Source of the DNA: Gammaproteobacteria bacterium 28-57-27
GTDB taxonomy: Bacteria; Pseudomonadota; Gammaproteobacteria; Halothiobacillales; Halothiobacillaceae
Assembly (NCBI GenBank): GCA_002281735.1
Contig: NCGK01000001.1
Location: forward strand, 186,001-250,000
Direction: 5' to 3'
DNA length: 64,000 bases
Below the pieces are notes generated by a model that was not told where the DNA came from, did no database searches, and was given only the letters and a program-made list of their open reading frames with translations. Of the stretch, positions 1-8,757 are shown one piece after another. The position numbers were made by a program, and so were the translations under genes. The first letter of the stretch is position 1. Every line of letters begins with the position of its first letter.

Positions 1-2
1 GA

Positions 3-1334
3 GCGCGCCCCTTGGGGGTGACTGAAAATGCCAATGCAGGTCAAGGTTTGTATCCCGCATTCTTGCAGCTTGTAAGTCAACAACTTAGGCGCGAGTACGA
101 TGAAAATTCTTTAAGTACGCTGGGGCTGAAAATTTACACCACGCTGGATCCTGAAGCGCAGATGCAGGTGGAAAAGGCGGTGCAGGAACAACTGCCCGTT
201 CTTGAGAAATCGCGCAAACTGCCCGTGGATAGCCTGCAGGCGGCGGCGGTTATCACCGAGCCGGTGTCGGGTGAAATTTTGGCCATGCTGGGGGATCGTA
301 ATCCGCGTTTTTCCGGCTTCAATCGAGCGCTGGATGCGCGTCGTCCGATTGGTTCGCTGGTCAAACCGGCGATTTATCTCACCGCGCTTGAAAGACCGGC
401 GCAATTTACCTTGAGCAGCCTGATTGCGGATGAGCCGATGACCATCGAGCAGGCGGGCAGCCCGCCGTGGTCACCACAGAATTACGACCATCGTTTCCGC
501 GGTGATGTGCCCTTGTACAAGGCGCTGGCCAATTCGCTCAACCTGCCTGCGGTGCGCGTGGGGTTGGATGTCAGCGTGCAGGAGGTCGCTGCCACAGTTG
601 AACGTTTGGGGGGACGTGCGCCTGAAAAGCCGACGCCGTCAATGCTGCTGGGCGCGTTGGATATGGCGCCTGTCGAGGTGACGCAGATGATGCAAACCTT
701 GGCAGCGGGCGGTTTCCGTACGCCGATGCGGGCGATTCGGGCGGTATTGGATGCTGATGGTCAGCCTTTGGCGCGCTATGTGTTGACCGTGCGTCAGGAT
801 GCGCAGCCGCAACCGGTGTTTCTGGTGACTTATGCCATGCAGGCCACGGTGCGCGAAGGCACGGCAGCGGCGCTTGGGCGTGCCTTGCCCGCCTTGCGTT
901 TGGCTGGTAAAACCGGCACCACCAATGATATGCGCGATAGTTGGTTTGCCGGCTTTTCTGCCGACCGTTTGATGGTGGTCTGGGTGGGGCGCGATGATAA
1001 TCAGCCGACCAAGCTCACTGGGGGTAGTGGCGCTTTACCTATTTTTACCCAAGTGATACGCGCCTTGCCACAACAGCCGCGTCCGGCCGAGGCTCCGCAG
1101 GGAATTGAGTGGGTCACCACCGATTTGAGCACTGGACGGCGCGCCACGGCGGCCTGTCCCGCTGCGGTGGATTTACCGTATATTGAAGGCAGTGCGCCCG
1201 TGGAGTGGAGCGGTTGCGGTGAGGTTGCACCGAATGACTTTCTTGATCCATCCGCTCGTCCCGGGGCACAAGGGGTGGACAGCGGTAGCAATGAGGAATC
1301 GCTGGTGGATTGGCTGAATAAAATTATCCCTTAA
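3..1334 (+). CDS. mrcB: Penicillin-binding protein 1B, C-terminal part (5' end outside window)
   Basis: Bifunctional murein polymerase of the inner membrane; only the C-terminal transpeptidase part lies in the window, and the frame is open from base 3. The three penicillin-binding motifs are in order: SxxK as SLVK (about 354-365), SxN as SLN (about 534) and KTGTT (about 906-920). The phrase RPIGSLVKPA and the DSWFAGFS following KTG are typical of class A PBPs, and the lack of PBP1A-type insertions favours PBP1B. The glycosyltransferase domain would lie upstream. A TPR lipoprotein gene follows 15 bp downstream on the same strand. Identity is secure at family level; the 1B assignment is an inference from sequence style. 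Confidence 0.9.
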   Translation, partial: ARPLGVTENANAGQGLYPAFLQLVSQQLRREYDENSLSTLGLKIYTTLDPEAQMQVEKAVQEQLPVLEKSRKLPVDSLQAAAVITEPVSGEILAMLGDRNPRFSGFNRALDARRPIGSLVKPAIYLTALERPAQFTLSSLIADEPMTIEQAGSPPWSPQNYDHRFRGDVPLYKALANSLNLPAVRVGLDVSVQEVAATVERLGGRAPEKPTPSMLLGALDMAPVEVTQMMQTLAAGGFRTPMRAIRAVLDADGQPLARYVLTVRQDAQPQPVFLVTYAMQATVREGTAAALGRALPALRLAGKTGTTNDMRDSWFAGFSADRLMVVWVGRDDNQPTKLTGGSGALPIFTQVIRALPQQPRPAEAPQGIEWVTTDLSTGRRATAACPAAVDLPYIEGSAPVEWSGCGEVAPNDFLDPSARPGAQGVDSGSNEESLVDWLNKIIP

Positions 1335-1349
1335 GGTTTGAATTAACTT

Positions 1350-2129
1350 ATGACTTACAACAGCATGAAAAATAATCGTTTTTTAATCATTTTAATTGCG
1401 GGCGGTCTGCTTTCAGCCTGCGCAACAACGCCTGCACCATCCATCTACAAAGGTGGGCAAGCCTCCAAGCCAGCGCCCACGGTGGATGAAAATGCGCCGG
1501 TGGTGCGCGCGCTATCGGCACCGGGCTTTAAGGAAACGCCGCTGCAGGCCAAGCCGCTGCCCGCCAAGCCTTTGAGCAGCTACGCGCCCAGCGCGCTGGC
1601 ACCCAGTACACCGATGACTCCGGGCGTGGATTATGCCCAGTCCGCCACGAGTGCGGCAGGTGCGCAGGCCAATACTCAGATTAGTACGCAAGCCAATATC
1701 CAGGCCAATGCGGGTGTGGCAGCGGCATCGAATCAAATCAATAGCGCCAAGAGCATGACCACGGCCAAGCTCGATAGCGGTGTCGGACAGGTCAATCAAG
1801 CCACAGCTTCAGCCAATAAAGCAGCGGGGACGCTGGCCTTGCCTGCGGCCAGTTTGAGCGGCAGTCCAGCGGCGCGACAATTGGCGAGCAGCGCCGATGC
1901 GGCGATGGCGCGGGGCGATTTGACCGCTTCGGCAGCCAGTTTGGAGCGCGCTTTGCGCATTGAGCCGAACAATGCCGGACTGTGGTCACGCCTGGCGGAG
2001 GTGCGTTTGCGTCAAGGTGATACCGTGCAGGCTGAGCAATTGGCGCTCAAGGCCAATGGACTTGCGGGCGGGGATGCCGCCTTGCGCTCGCGCAATGACC
2101 AGATTGTCGCGCAGGCGCGTGGGCGTTAA
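1350..2129 (+). CDS. TPR-containing outer-membrane lipoprotein
   Basis: The N-terminus has a lipoprotein signal: basic residues, a hydrophobic stretch and the lipobox LLSAC, followed by ATTPAPS. A long Ala/Gln/Pro-rich low-complexity linker (roughly residues 45-165) follows. The C-terminal third, with helix pairs such as AAMARGDLTASAASLERAL and WSRLAEVRLRQGD, reads as a tetratricopeptide repeat. It sits directly behind the PBP1b gene and abuts yoaA, so it may assist cell-wall synthesis in the way LpoB-type lipoproteins do; that role is inference. An alternative start is the ATG at 1365; neither start has a strong Shine-Dalgarno sequence. No specific family was recognised. Confidence 0.8.
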   Translation: MTYNSMKNNRFLIILIAGGLLSACATTPAPSIYKGGQASKPAPTVDENAPVVRALSAPGFKETPLQAKPLPAKPLSSYAPSALAPSTPMTPGVDYAQSATSAAGAQANTQISTQANIQANAGVAAASNQINSAKSMTTAKLDSGVGQVNQATASANKAAGTLALPAASLSGSPAARQLASSADAAMARGDLTASAASLERALRIEPNNAGLWSRLAEVRLRQGDTVQAEQLALKANGLAGGDAALRSRNDQIVAQARGR

Positions 2130-4052
2130 TTGAGCCTGCAGCAAACACTGCCCTCCGTTTTGCTTGGAGCCTCTGGCCCGTTTGCGGAGAGCAACCCATT
2201 ATTTGCCGTGCGCGAAGCGCAAGGGCGCATGGCGGATGCGGTCGGCACCGCGCTGGAGGAAGGCGCGACCTTGGTGGTTGAGGCCGGAACGGGGGTCGGT
2301 AAGACGTTTGCCTATCTGGTTCCAGCCATGCTGCATCCGGGCAAGGTGATGATCGCCACCGCCACACGCCATTTGCAGGATCAACTTTTTCTGAATGACC
2401 TGCCACGGGTGAAGACAATTCTGGGTGCGAGTCGTGATGTGGCCTTGCTCAAGGGGCGCTCAAACTATCTGTGTCGCTATCGGCTGAGCGGTGCCAAAAC
2501 GTTGGAATTTATTCGCTCCGGCGAGTTGCGTGAGCAGTTGCGCAGTATCGACCAATGGGTGCTGCGCAGTAAAAGTGGTGATTTGTCTGAATGCGAAAGC
2601 GTGCCCGAAGGCTCGCCGATTTGGGGCATGGTCACCTCCACCACGGATAATTGCCTAGGCAGTGAATGCCCGGATTTTCAGGGCTGCTTTGTGTTTGAAG
2701 CGCGCCGACGTGCGCAGGAAGCCGATTTGGTGGTGATCAACCATCATCTGTTTTGTGCCGATGCCGCCTTGCGCGATGAAGGCTTTGGCGAGTTTTTACC
2801 CGACGCCGATGCGCTGATTTTTGACGAGGCACATCAGCTGCCGGAAATTGCCAGTGCCTTTGCCGGAGAAACGCTCACCTCGCGCCAATTGATTGATCTG
2901 GCACGCGATACAGTCAATGAGCAGATGCGCGACGCGCCGGACATGGCGGCTTTGCGTGATTTGGCGACGGCACTTGAAAAGGCGATTGCCGATTTTCGTT
3001 TGGCGTTTGAAATGCGTGCGCAAAAAGATGCCTGGAGCGCAGTGCGTGGACATGCGCCTTTAGTGGATGCTTTGCATGTGCTTGAGGCGGCCTTGGCTGA
3101 ATTGAACGCTGGTTTGAAGCTGGCTGCGCCGCGCGGTAAAGGGCTGGAAAATGCCCAAAAACGCGCTGAGGCGGCGCTTGCCCTGTTTGCGCGCTTTAGT
3201 CAGGCCGAAAATGCAGAAGAAGTGTTGTGGTATGAGCTGAATGGACGTGGTTTTGCGCTCCATGCCACCCCGGTCGATGCCTCGGCAGGGCTGGCGCGCG
3301 CGCTGCATGGCCGCCCGCGCGCCTTGATTTTTACCTCGGCCACACTTACTGCGCAGCAACGTTTCGAGTTTTTCACGCGTCGCGTGGGTTTGGCCGGGGA
3401 TACGCCGACCCTGCGTCTGGATAGTCCATTTGATTATCCCAACAAGGCCTTGCTCTATCATCCGACGGGGATGCCGGAGCCGAATAGCGCACATTTTACG
3501 GCCGCCGTGGTCGAGGCCGCCCTGCCCGTGCTCGAGGCCAGTCAAGGGCGGGCGTTTATGTTGTTCACCAGTCATCGTGCGCTGAAGGAAGCCGAAGGGC
3601 TGCTGCGCAATCGCATTACACACCCGCTGTTGGTGCAGGGCGATATGCCGCGCCATTATCTGATTGAACGCTTCCGTGAACTGGGCAACGCCGTGCTGTT
3701 GGGCACGCAGAGCTTTTGGGAAGGGGTGGATGTGCAGGGCGAGGCTTTATCGCTGGTGATTATCGACAAACTGCCGTTCGCCACCCCCGGCGACCCGGTG
3801 CTCAAGGCGCGCATGGATGCCATGCGTAAACAAGGCTTGGAGCCGTTTGTGCATTACCAGTTGCCGCAGGCGATTTTGACCTTAAAGCAAGGTGCGGGAC
3901 GCTTGATTCGTGGTGAGCAGGATCGCGGCGTGTTGATGCTGTGCGACCCGCGCATTCGCAGCAAGGGCTATGGCAAGCAGTTTGTCGAGAGCTTGCCACC
4001 GATGCGTCGCACGCAGTCGCTGCAGCAGGTGTGCGCATTTTTCAAGTCGTGA
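2130..4052 (+). CDS. yoaA: ATP-dependent DNA helicase YoaA (DinG/XPD-like, Fe-S)
   Basis: Superfamily 2 helicase of the XPD/DinG group. Visible motifs: Walker A GTGVGKT near residue 55, the DEAH box (FDEAHQLPE, near 230), and C-terminal motif VI QGAGRLIRG. Four cysteines placed for an iron-sulfur cluster are seen: one in SNYLCRYR, then CLGSECPDFQGC. The length (640 aa) fits YoaA and is shorter than DinG. It starts with TTG immediately after the TAA of the lipoprotein gene, with no gap, so the two are probably translationally coupled. In E. coli, YoaA works with the chi clamp-loader subunit in repair of replication damage; that role is carried over from the family. Confidence 0.9.
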   Translation: MSLQQTLPSVLLGASGPFAESNPLFAVREAQGRMADAVGTALEEGATLVVEAGTGVGKTFAYLVPAMLHPGKVMIATATRHLQDQLFLNDLPRVKTILGASRDVALLKGRSNYLCRYRLSGAKTLEFIRSGELREQLRSIDQWVLRSKSGDLSECESVPEGSPIWGMVTSTTDNCLGSECPDFQGCFVFEARRRAQEADLVVINHHLFCADAALRDEGFGEFLPDADALIFDEAHQLPEIASAFAGETLTSRQLIDLARDTVNEQMRDAPDMAALRDLATALEKAIADFRLAFEMRAQKDAWSAVRGHAPLVDALHVLEAALAELNAGLKLAAPRGKGLENAQKRAEAALALFARFSQAENAEEVLWYELNGRGFALHATPVDASAGLARALHGRPRALIFTSATLTAQQRFEFFTRRVGLAGDTPTLRLDSPFDYPNKALLYHPTGMPEPNSAHFTAAVVEAALPVLEASQGRAFMLFTSHRALKEAEGLLRNRITHPLLVQGDMPRHYLIERFRELGNAVLLGTQSFWEGVDVQGEALSLVIIDKLPFATPGDPVLKARMDAMRKQGLEPFVHYQLPQAILTLKQGAGRLIRGEQDRGVLMLCDPRIRSKGYGKQFVESLPPMRRTQSLQQVCAFFKS

Positions 4053-4065
4053 GCCACATTTTAAA

Positions 4066-4080
4066 CTATCGAGCGCATAG
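4066..4080 (+). promoter_or_regulatory. Possible OxyR core site in front of dps
   Basis: CTAT-CGAGCGC-ATAG is a perfect match to the central CTAT-N7-ATAG part of the OxyR consensus; the outer quarter-sites are poor. It lies about 35 bp before a weak candidate -10 (TAGATT, 4115-4120), a spacing seen at OxyR-activated promoters. Dps genes are classical OxyR targets. No oxyR gene is in the window. Confidence 0.35.
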
Positions 4081-4151
4081 AAAAATACAACATCACAAAT
4101 GTGAAAAACTGGACTAGATTAACTCTCACCAACCTGAGGAGGAGAGATGTC

Positions 4152-4646
4152 ATGTCCAAGAAGAAGTCTGAAGCAAGCGTAATCAATATCGGTCTGAGTG
4201 ATGCGCAGCGTGAAGCGATTGGCGCGGGTCTGTCGGGCTTGCTGGCAGATTCGTACTCCCTGTTTTTGATGACGCACAACTTTCACTGGAACGTGATTGG
4301 GCCGCAGTTCAGAAGCTTGCACCTGATGTTTGAGGAGCAGTATACCGAGCTGTTTACGGGCGTAGATGAAATTGCTGAGCGCATCCGTTCGCTGGGTGTC
4401 GCTGCACCGGGAACCTTCAAGCAATTCGAGTCGCTGGCTTCGTTTGCCATTCCAGAAGAGGCAATGAGTGCCCGTGAAATGCTGCTTGCGTTGGTAGCAG
4501 CTCAGGAAGCCGTGGTGCGTACCGCGCGTGGTCTCCTGCCGGTGGCGGATGAGGCTAACGACCAGCCGACGCTGGATTTGCTGACCCGCCGCATGGAGAT
4601 TCATGAAAAGAATGCGTGGATGCTGCGTGCGATGACGCAAGACTGA
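4152..4646 (+). CDS. dps: Dps-family DNA-binding ferritin-like protein
   Basis: A 164-aa four-helix ferritin-like protein that oxidises and stores iron and protects DNA during starvation and peroxide stress. The Dps signature is clear: HNFHWNVIGPQF, then LHLMFEEQYTEL and VDEIAERIRSLG, which supply the inter-subunit ferroxidase His/Asp/Glu ligands. The N-terminal MSKKKSEA is lysine-rich, as expected for DNA binding. The ATG at 4152 is preferred over an earlier in-frame start because GAGGAGGAG lies 6-15 bases upstream. A strong hairpin terminator follows directly, so it is probably transcribed alone, perhaps under OxyR given the half-sites near 4066. Confidence 0.93.
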   Translation: MSKKKSEASVINIGLSDAQREAIGAGLSGLLADSYSLFLMTHNFHWNVIGPQFRSLHLMFEEQYTELFTGVDEIAERIRSLGVAAPGTFKQFESLASFAIPEEAMSAREMLLALVAAQEAVVRTARGLLPVADEANDQPTLDLLTRRMEIHEKNAWMLRAMTQD

Positions 4647-4666
4647 CTGAAGTCTGCATAGTAAAA

Positions 4667-4699
4667 AAAGCCCCCGGAAGCTTGGCTTGCGGGGGCTTT
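4667..4699. terminator. Bidirectional rho-independent terminator (dps / DUF1631 gene)
   Basis: Stem AAAGCCCCCG (4667-4676) pairs with CGGGGGCTTT (4690-4699). The A-run before and T-rich bases after let it end transcription from both convergent genes. Confidence 0.85.
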
Positions 4700-4737
4700 G
4701 TGTTGTTGGCGGTTCAAGTTATATCAAGCACCTTCTA

Positions 4738-7086
4738 TCAGGCGCTTGCCGCGCAAGACTTTAAATAATCCTTCAATAAATGGGTGATTCCCGGCTCATC
4801 GTAAATCGGGCGGGTCACCCCGGCTTTGAGGCCTAGGTCAAAATCCACCACGCTGATGCTCAGGCTCGGCTCTTGGCGCACATTGCAGAACATCACGAGG
4901 CGGCGCGCATGATCGTAGGCTCCAAACATGAGGCGGCGTAAATTGCAACCTTCACAGGCAGGCACTTGGAACCAGGTGAAGCGGTATTCGCGGTTCAGTT
5001 TTTCCAGAAGAGCATCAAGCGCAAGATTGTTAAGTGCAGCTAAATCAGGCTCGGCCGGGGCAGATATATTATCCAACGAGGCCGAGGACGAGGACGGTAG
5101 GCTGAATGAGCCTTTAGCCGGGACTGCAGTGGGAGTAGGCAACTTGGGCTGCGGAGCTTCAGTCTCAATCCTTGGCGGCGGGTTTTCTGTAAATTCAGCC
5201 GTTTCGATATCTTCGATGAGGGGCGGGCTGGGCAATGTGGGCAGTTGCAGTAGCTGAGTATGATCTTCAAGACCGCCGTGTGATGAATGGGCAGAGAAGG
5301 ATGGTAGCGTCACTTGGTTATTGCGTGACGCAAGGGTATTGAGAATGTGAGTGTGCTCTTGCTCAAGATGTAACAAGGTTTCAGCAATGATGTTTTGATC
5401 GAAGCCGGAAAAGCCCATGAAAAAGCCATACAGCTGTTGAATCAGAGCCTTGCCCGATGCGTGCTCCAAGTAGTGCATGTCCTCCAGTGATTCAGGTACA
5501 CCCTGAACACTTTCAATCACATCGTGAATGAGTTGTATCGCACTTCTTAAAACCTGCGAGTCACGGTCGTGACGATGGCGCAGCATCAGAATGGCCAGGG
5601 CTGGGCCGAGCATCTGGGTGAGGATGCGTTGCAGGGCGGGGGTGACGCGCTTGTCGCGCATCAAAAGCTGGATTTGACGGGTGGCAAGGCGGCGCGCAAG
5701 GCGCACACGCTCTTGGTGGTCAGCATCCACGTTGTCGCTCCATAAGCGACCGTGCAGCTCCTCTTTGAGGTAGTTGAGGTATTTGACCACGTGCAGCCAA
5801 AATCCGGGGCCGCTGGCCGCGCGCGACTCCATCAAACCAATCATTTGGGTGATTTCACCGCCAATGTCGTCCAGGCCATCTTCGCTGTCGAGATCAATGA
5901 CCAAATCTTCAAGCAGCGTGAGTGCGCGGCGCATCGGGTGGCGACGGTCGTGCAGGATGCTCAAGTCTTTTGAAGCCGCCGCGTTCAGCGCGGGCGAAAT
6001 GCGGGTGATCGCTTGGGCGATCGGGCTTCGTTCGTGCGATTTGAGCTTTTCAAGCTGTTGGCTAAGCCAGGGAATATGTAGCTCGCTGATTTCACCATTC
6101 CACGGCCAGTCATGTGCGCCACCACCTGGTCCTGGCGCTCCGTAGGCCGACGCGCCAGGGGGTGCGCCAGAAAACGCGCCAGAGCTTGCAGCTCCGGGAG
6201 TGAAGGGTATGTCTGCGGAATAGCCAGTGGCTGCCGTTTCAAATGCTGCATCGGCTTCGAGGCTGAAGTGTCGCAAGGGTGATGCGCCAGCGGTGGGCAT
6301 TTCGTGCAAGGGCTGCCCGATGGGTTCCCCTGTACTGTGCTCCGTATTGTGCTGTACATCATCCGCAAAAGAGCGCAACCGAGCCGCCTCGGCTTCTGTA
6401 GGGATGCTCATGGGTTCAGCCATGCTTTTACGCCGCCCGCTGACACCACGGCGTACATAGCCCAACGGAATACGCGGCATCACGCCCTGATTGATCATCC
6501 ATTGATTCATTTCGGCGTACACATTGGCGAGCGAATGCACAGCCTGTTGCTCAATGATTTGGTACACCACCTGGCGGGTTTCAAACTCCAGCGAAGCCTT
6601 GCGTAGGGCTGCCTCCAGTGCGCGTAGGGCGATTTCGGGAGTGATGCTCACGACATTGTCGTCGCTGCTGATGGAGTCGATACGAATGTCGAGCGCGTTG
6701 ATTTCATCTCCAGCTCGGTTGGTGATGCGCTGTGCCAGATTGCTGAGAGTGACGTTTTCACTCATCGTGTCATCGCTGACCAGCTCAAGGGTGTCGATCG
6801 ACGCAGTGGTTTTTAACTTTTCCAGTGCATTAGGGTCTTTGCCCATGGCGCTTAAGTTTTGCTCAAACACTTCGATGATCTCGCCGCGTGACTGGCGCAA
6901 GGTGCGCATGGAGTCAAAATACAAATGCTGGTCTTTGACTGAGGCACTTTTTTCCGCCATGCCGAGCAATACATCCACCACCTGGTCAAACATACCCGAG
7001 ATACGATCCTTGAACGTGCCAACCAGATGGGTAAAGGCACTGGAGGCGAGTTTCGGGTTAGGGCGGTGTTCTTCGGGTTTGGACAT
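4738..7086 (-). CDS. DUF1631 family protein
   Basis: A 782-aa soluble, mostly helical protein of the DUF1631 family of beta- and gammaproteobacteria; its function is unknown. Recognisable parts are the N-terminal helical region with VDVLLGMAEKSASVKDQ and FDSMRTLRQSRGEI, a Gly/Pro/Ala-rich disordered stretch around residues 280-320, and a conserved helical core with PMRRALTLLEDLV and RRLATRQIQLL. A Pro/Ser-rich linker precedes a C-terminal domain containing RFTWFQVPACEGCNLRRLMFGAYD, which looks like a degenerate PilZ-type or DUF1631 tail. No signal peptide or membrane segment is seen. It is convergent with dps and divergent from trhP. Confidence 0.85.
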   Translation of the reverse strand: MSKPEEHRPNPKLASSAFTHLVGTFKDRISGMFDQVVDVLLGMAEKSASVKDQHLYFDSMRTLRQSRGEIIEVFEQNLSAMGKDPNALEKLKTTASIDTLELVSDDTMSENVTLSNLAQRITNRAGDEINALDIRIDSISSDDNVVSITPEIALRALEAALRKASLEFETRQVVYQIIEQQAVHSLANVYAEMNQWMINQGVMPRIPLGYVRRGVSGRRKSMAEPMSIPTEAEAARLRSFADDVQHNTEHSTGEPIGQPLHEMPTAGASPLRHFSLEADAAFETAATGYSADIPFTPGAASSGAFSGAPPGASAYGAPGPGGGAHDWPWNGEISELHIPWLSQQLEKLKSHERSPIAQAITRISPALNAAASKDLSILHDRRHPMRRALTLLEDLVIDLDSEDGLDDIGGEITQMIGLMESRAASGPGFWLHVVKYLNYLKEELHGRLWSDNVDADHQERVRLARRLATRQIQLLMRDKRVTPALQRILTQMLGPALAILMLRHRHDRDSQVLRSAIQLIHDVIESVQGVPESLEDMHYLEHASGKALIQQLYGFFMGFSGFDQNIIAETLLHLEQEHTHILNTLASRNNQVTLPSFSAHSSHGGLEDHTQLLQLPTLPSPPLIEDIETAEFTENPPPRIETEAPQPKLPTPTAVPAKGSFSLPSSSSASLDNISAPAEPDLAALNNLALDALLEKLNREYRFTWFQVPACEGCNLRRLMFGAYDHARRLVMFCNVRQEPSLSISVVDFDLGLKAGVTRPIYDEPGITHLLKDYLKSCAASA

Positions 7087-7147
7087 GCGGCATCCTTAAT
7101 AACGGTTATCTGTCAGAATGTGACCAAGGTTAGCGCATTTTTTATCA

Positions 7148-7161
7148 AACTGTGCACAGTT
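7148..7161. other. 14-bp perfect palindrome in a divergent intergenic region
   Basis: AACTGTGCACAGTT is a perfect palindrome between the DUF1631 gene (leftward) and trhP (rightward). It could bind a dimeric regulator. The CTGT and ACAG halves are only 2 bp apart, so it is not a LexA box. No regulator can be assigned. Confidence 0.3.
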
Positions 7162-7287
7162 GAGTGTCGCCACCTTCTAGATGCTCAATTGGGAAGCATG
7201 TATCGACCACATCGATTTGCCACATGAATTTACGCATTTTTATTCGTAGATGCCGGGGTACAATGCCCGACATTTTTTTGGATTTGA

Positions 7288-8679
7288 ATGAACGCCATGC
7301 GCTCCCCTGAACTGCTTTCCCCTGCCGGCACCCTGAAAAACATGCGTTACGCCTTTGCCTATGGCGCGGATGCGATTTATGCCGGCCAGCCGCGTTACTC
7401 GTTGCGCGTGCGCAATAATGATTTTCTTGAAGATAATCTCGCTATCGGAATTAACGAGGCGCACCAGCTCGGCAAGAAATTCTTTGTGGCCATGAATGTG
7501 ATGCCGCATAACGCCAAGGTGCGCACGTTTTTGAAAGATGCCGAGCCGATTATCGAGATGCAGCCGGATGCGATCATCATGGCCGACCCCGGTTTAATGA
7601 TGATGGTGCGCGAGCGCTGGCCGGATATGCCGATTCATCTGTCGGTGCAAGCCAATACGGTGAATTATGCCGGGGTGAAGTTTTGGAAGTCGGTCGGCGT
7701 GGAGCGGGTGATTTTGTCGCGTGAGCTGTCGCTGGACGAGATCGCTGAAATTCGTCAGGAGTGTCCAGATACCGAGCTTGAGGTGTTTGTGCATGGCGCA
7801 CTGTGCATTGCCTATTCCGGACGTTGCCTGCTGTCCGGCTATTTCAATCATCGTGACCCGAACCAGGGAACCTGCACCAACTCATGCCGTTGGGAATACA
7901 AGACTTTGCCCGCCGAGGAAGATGCCGCTGGGGTGATTCGCCCACCTACTGAAGCGGTGATTTCGATGGATGCCATCAATGCAGCCATGAAAGAAACCAC
8001 TGGTCGCGCGGGCGTGGGGGGCGACCGTCGTCACCCCTTGGCCGATAAGGTGTACTTGCTGGAAGAGGCCAGCCGCCCCGGTGAGTTGATGCCGATTTTC
8101 GAGGACGAGCACGGCACCTACATCATGAACTCCAAGGATTTACGCGCCATTGAGCATGTGCACAAGCTGGCGGCTTTGGGCGTGGATTGTCTAAAAATTG
8201 AGGGACGCACCAAGAGTCATTATTACGTGGCGCGTAGCACCCAGCTTTATCGCCAAGCGATTGATGATGCGGTGGCCGGACGGCCATTCAATCCCGAACT
8301 GATTGGCAAGCTGGAGTCGCTCGCCAGCCGTGGTTATACCGATGGTTTCTTTGAGCGCCACCACACGCAGGATTATCAGAACTACATCACTGGCGCGTCG
8401 CTAAGCAATAGCCAACAATTTGTCGGTGAAATTACCGGCATGGACAGCGTGCGCGGCATGGCGGAAGTGACGATTAAAAACAAAATCAGCGTGGGTGATC
8501 GTTTGGAACTGATGTTGCCGAGCGGAAATCATGATTTTGTGGTGAACGAGATGATCGACCAGCATGCCCAGCCGCTTGAAGTGGCTCCGGGCAGCGGTTG
8601 GAAAGTGCGTTTGCCGCTGCCGGTGACGGATATTGCGCCGGATGAGCTGGGTCTGGCCTTGTTGGCGCGCTATCTTTGA
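7288..8679 (+). CDS. trhP: tRNA 5-hydroxyuridine modification protein TrhP (U32 peptidase family, YegQ)
   Basis: A 463-aa member of the U32 'peptidase' family. In E. coli, TrhP (YegQ) takes part in prephenate-dependent hydroxylation of uridine 34 in tRNA. The N-terminal barrel opens with PELLSPAGTLKNMRYAFAYG. The family signature with conserved cysteines follows as VHGALCIAYSGRCLLSGY, then GTCTNSCRWEY and, later, LKIEGRTKSHYYVA. The length matches YegQ rather than the shorter UbiU/UbiV or the longer RlhA. The first ATG (7288) is used; another lies three codons later, and neither has a clear Shine-Dalgarno. A CACAGAG-type repeat separates it from lptF. Confidence 0.9.
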   Translation: MNAMRSPELLSPAGTLKNMRYAFAYGADAIYAGQPRYSLRVRNNDFLEDNLAIGINEAHQLGKKFFVAMNVMPHNAKVRTFLKDAEPIIEMQPDAIIMADPGLMMMVRERWPDMPIHLSVQANTVNYAGVKFWKSVGVERVILSRELSLDEIAEIRQECPDTELEVFVHGALCIAYSGRCLLSGYFNHRDPNQGTCTNSCRWEYKTLPAEEDAAGVIRPPTEAVISMDAINAAMKETTGRAGVGGDRRHPLADKVYLLEEASRPGELMPIFEDEHGTYIMNSKDLRAIEHVHKLAALGVDCLKIEGRTKSHYYVARSTQLYRQAIDDAVAGRPFNPELIGKLESLASRGYTDGFFERHHTQDYQNYITGASLSNSQQFVGEITGMDSVRGMAEVTIKNKISVGDRLELMLPSGNHDFVVNEMIDQHAQPLEVAPGSGWKVRLPLPVTDIAPDELGLALLARYL

Positions 8680-8689
8680 ACAAAATTCT

Positions 8690-8752
8690 GCCACAGAGAA
8701 CACCGAGTTTCCTGAGGCTTTATTCCTTGGTCACTCTGTGACCTCTGTGGCT
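8690..8752. repeat. CACAGAG-family inverted repeat, copy 1
   Basis: The left arm (CCACAGAGAACACCGAG) and right arm (CACTCTGTGACCTCTGTGG) face each other around a variable centre. Copies with the same arms occur at 42417-42661 and 60195-60270. The right arm ends in CTCTGTGGCTAG, 5 bp before the lptF start codon. Confidence 0.8.
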
Positions 8753-8757
8753 AGAAA

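Noticed and set aside
7148-7161. Palindrome as a LexA box
   Set aside because: CTGT and ACAG are only 2 bp apart; LexA sites need about 8 bp between them.
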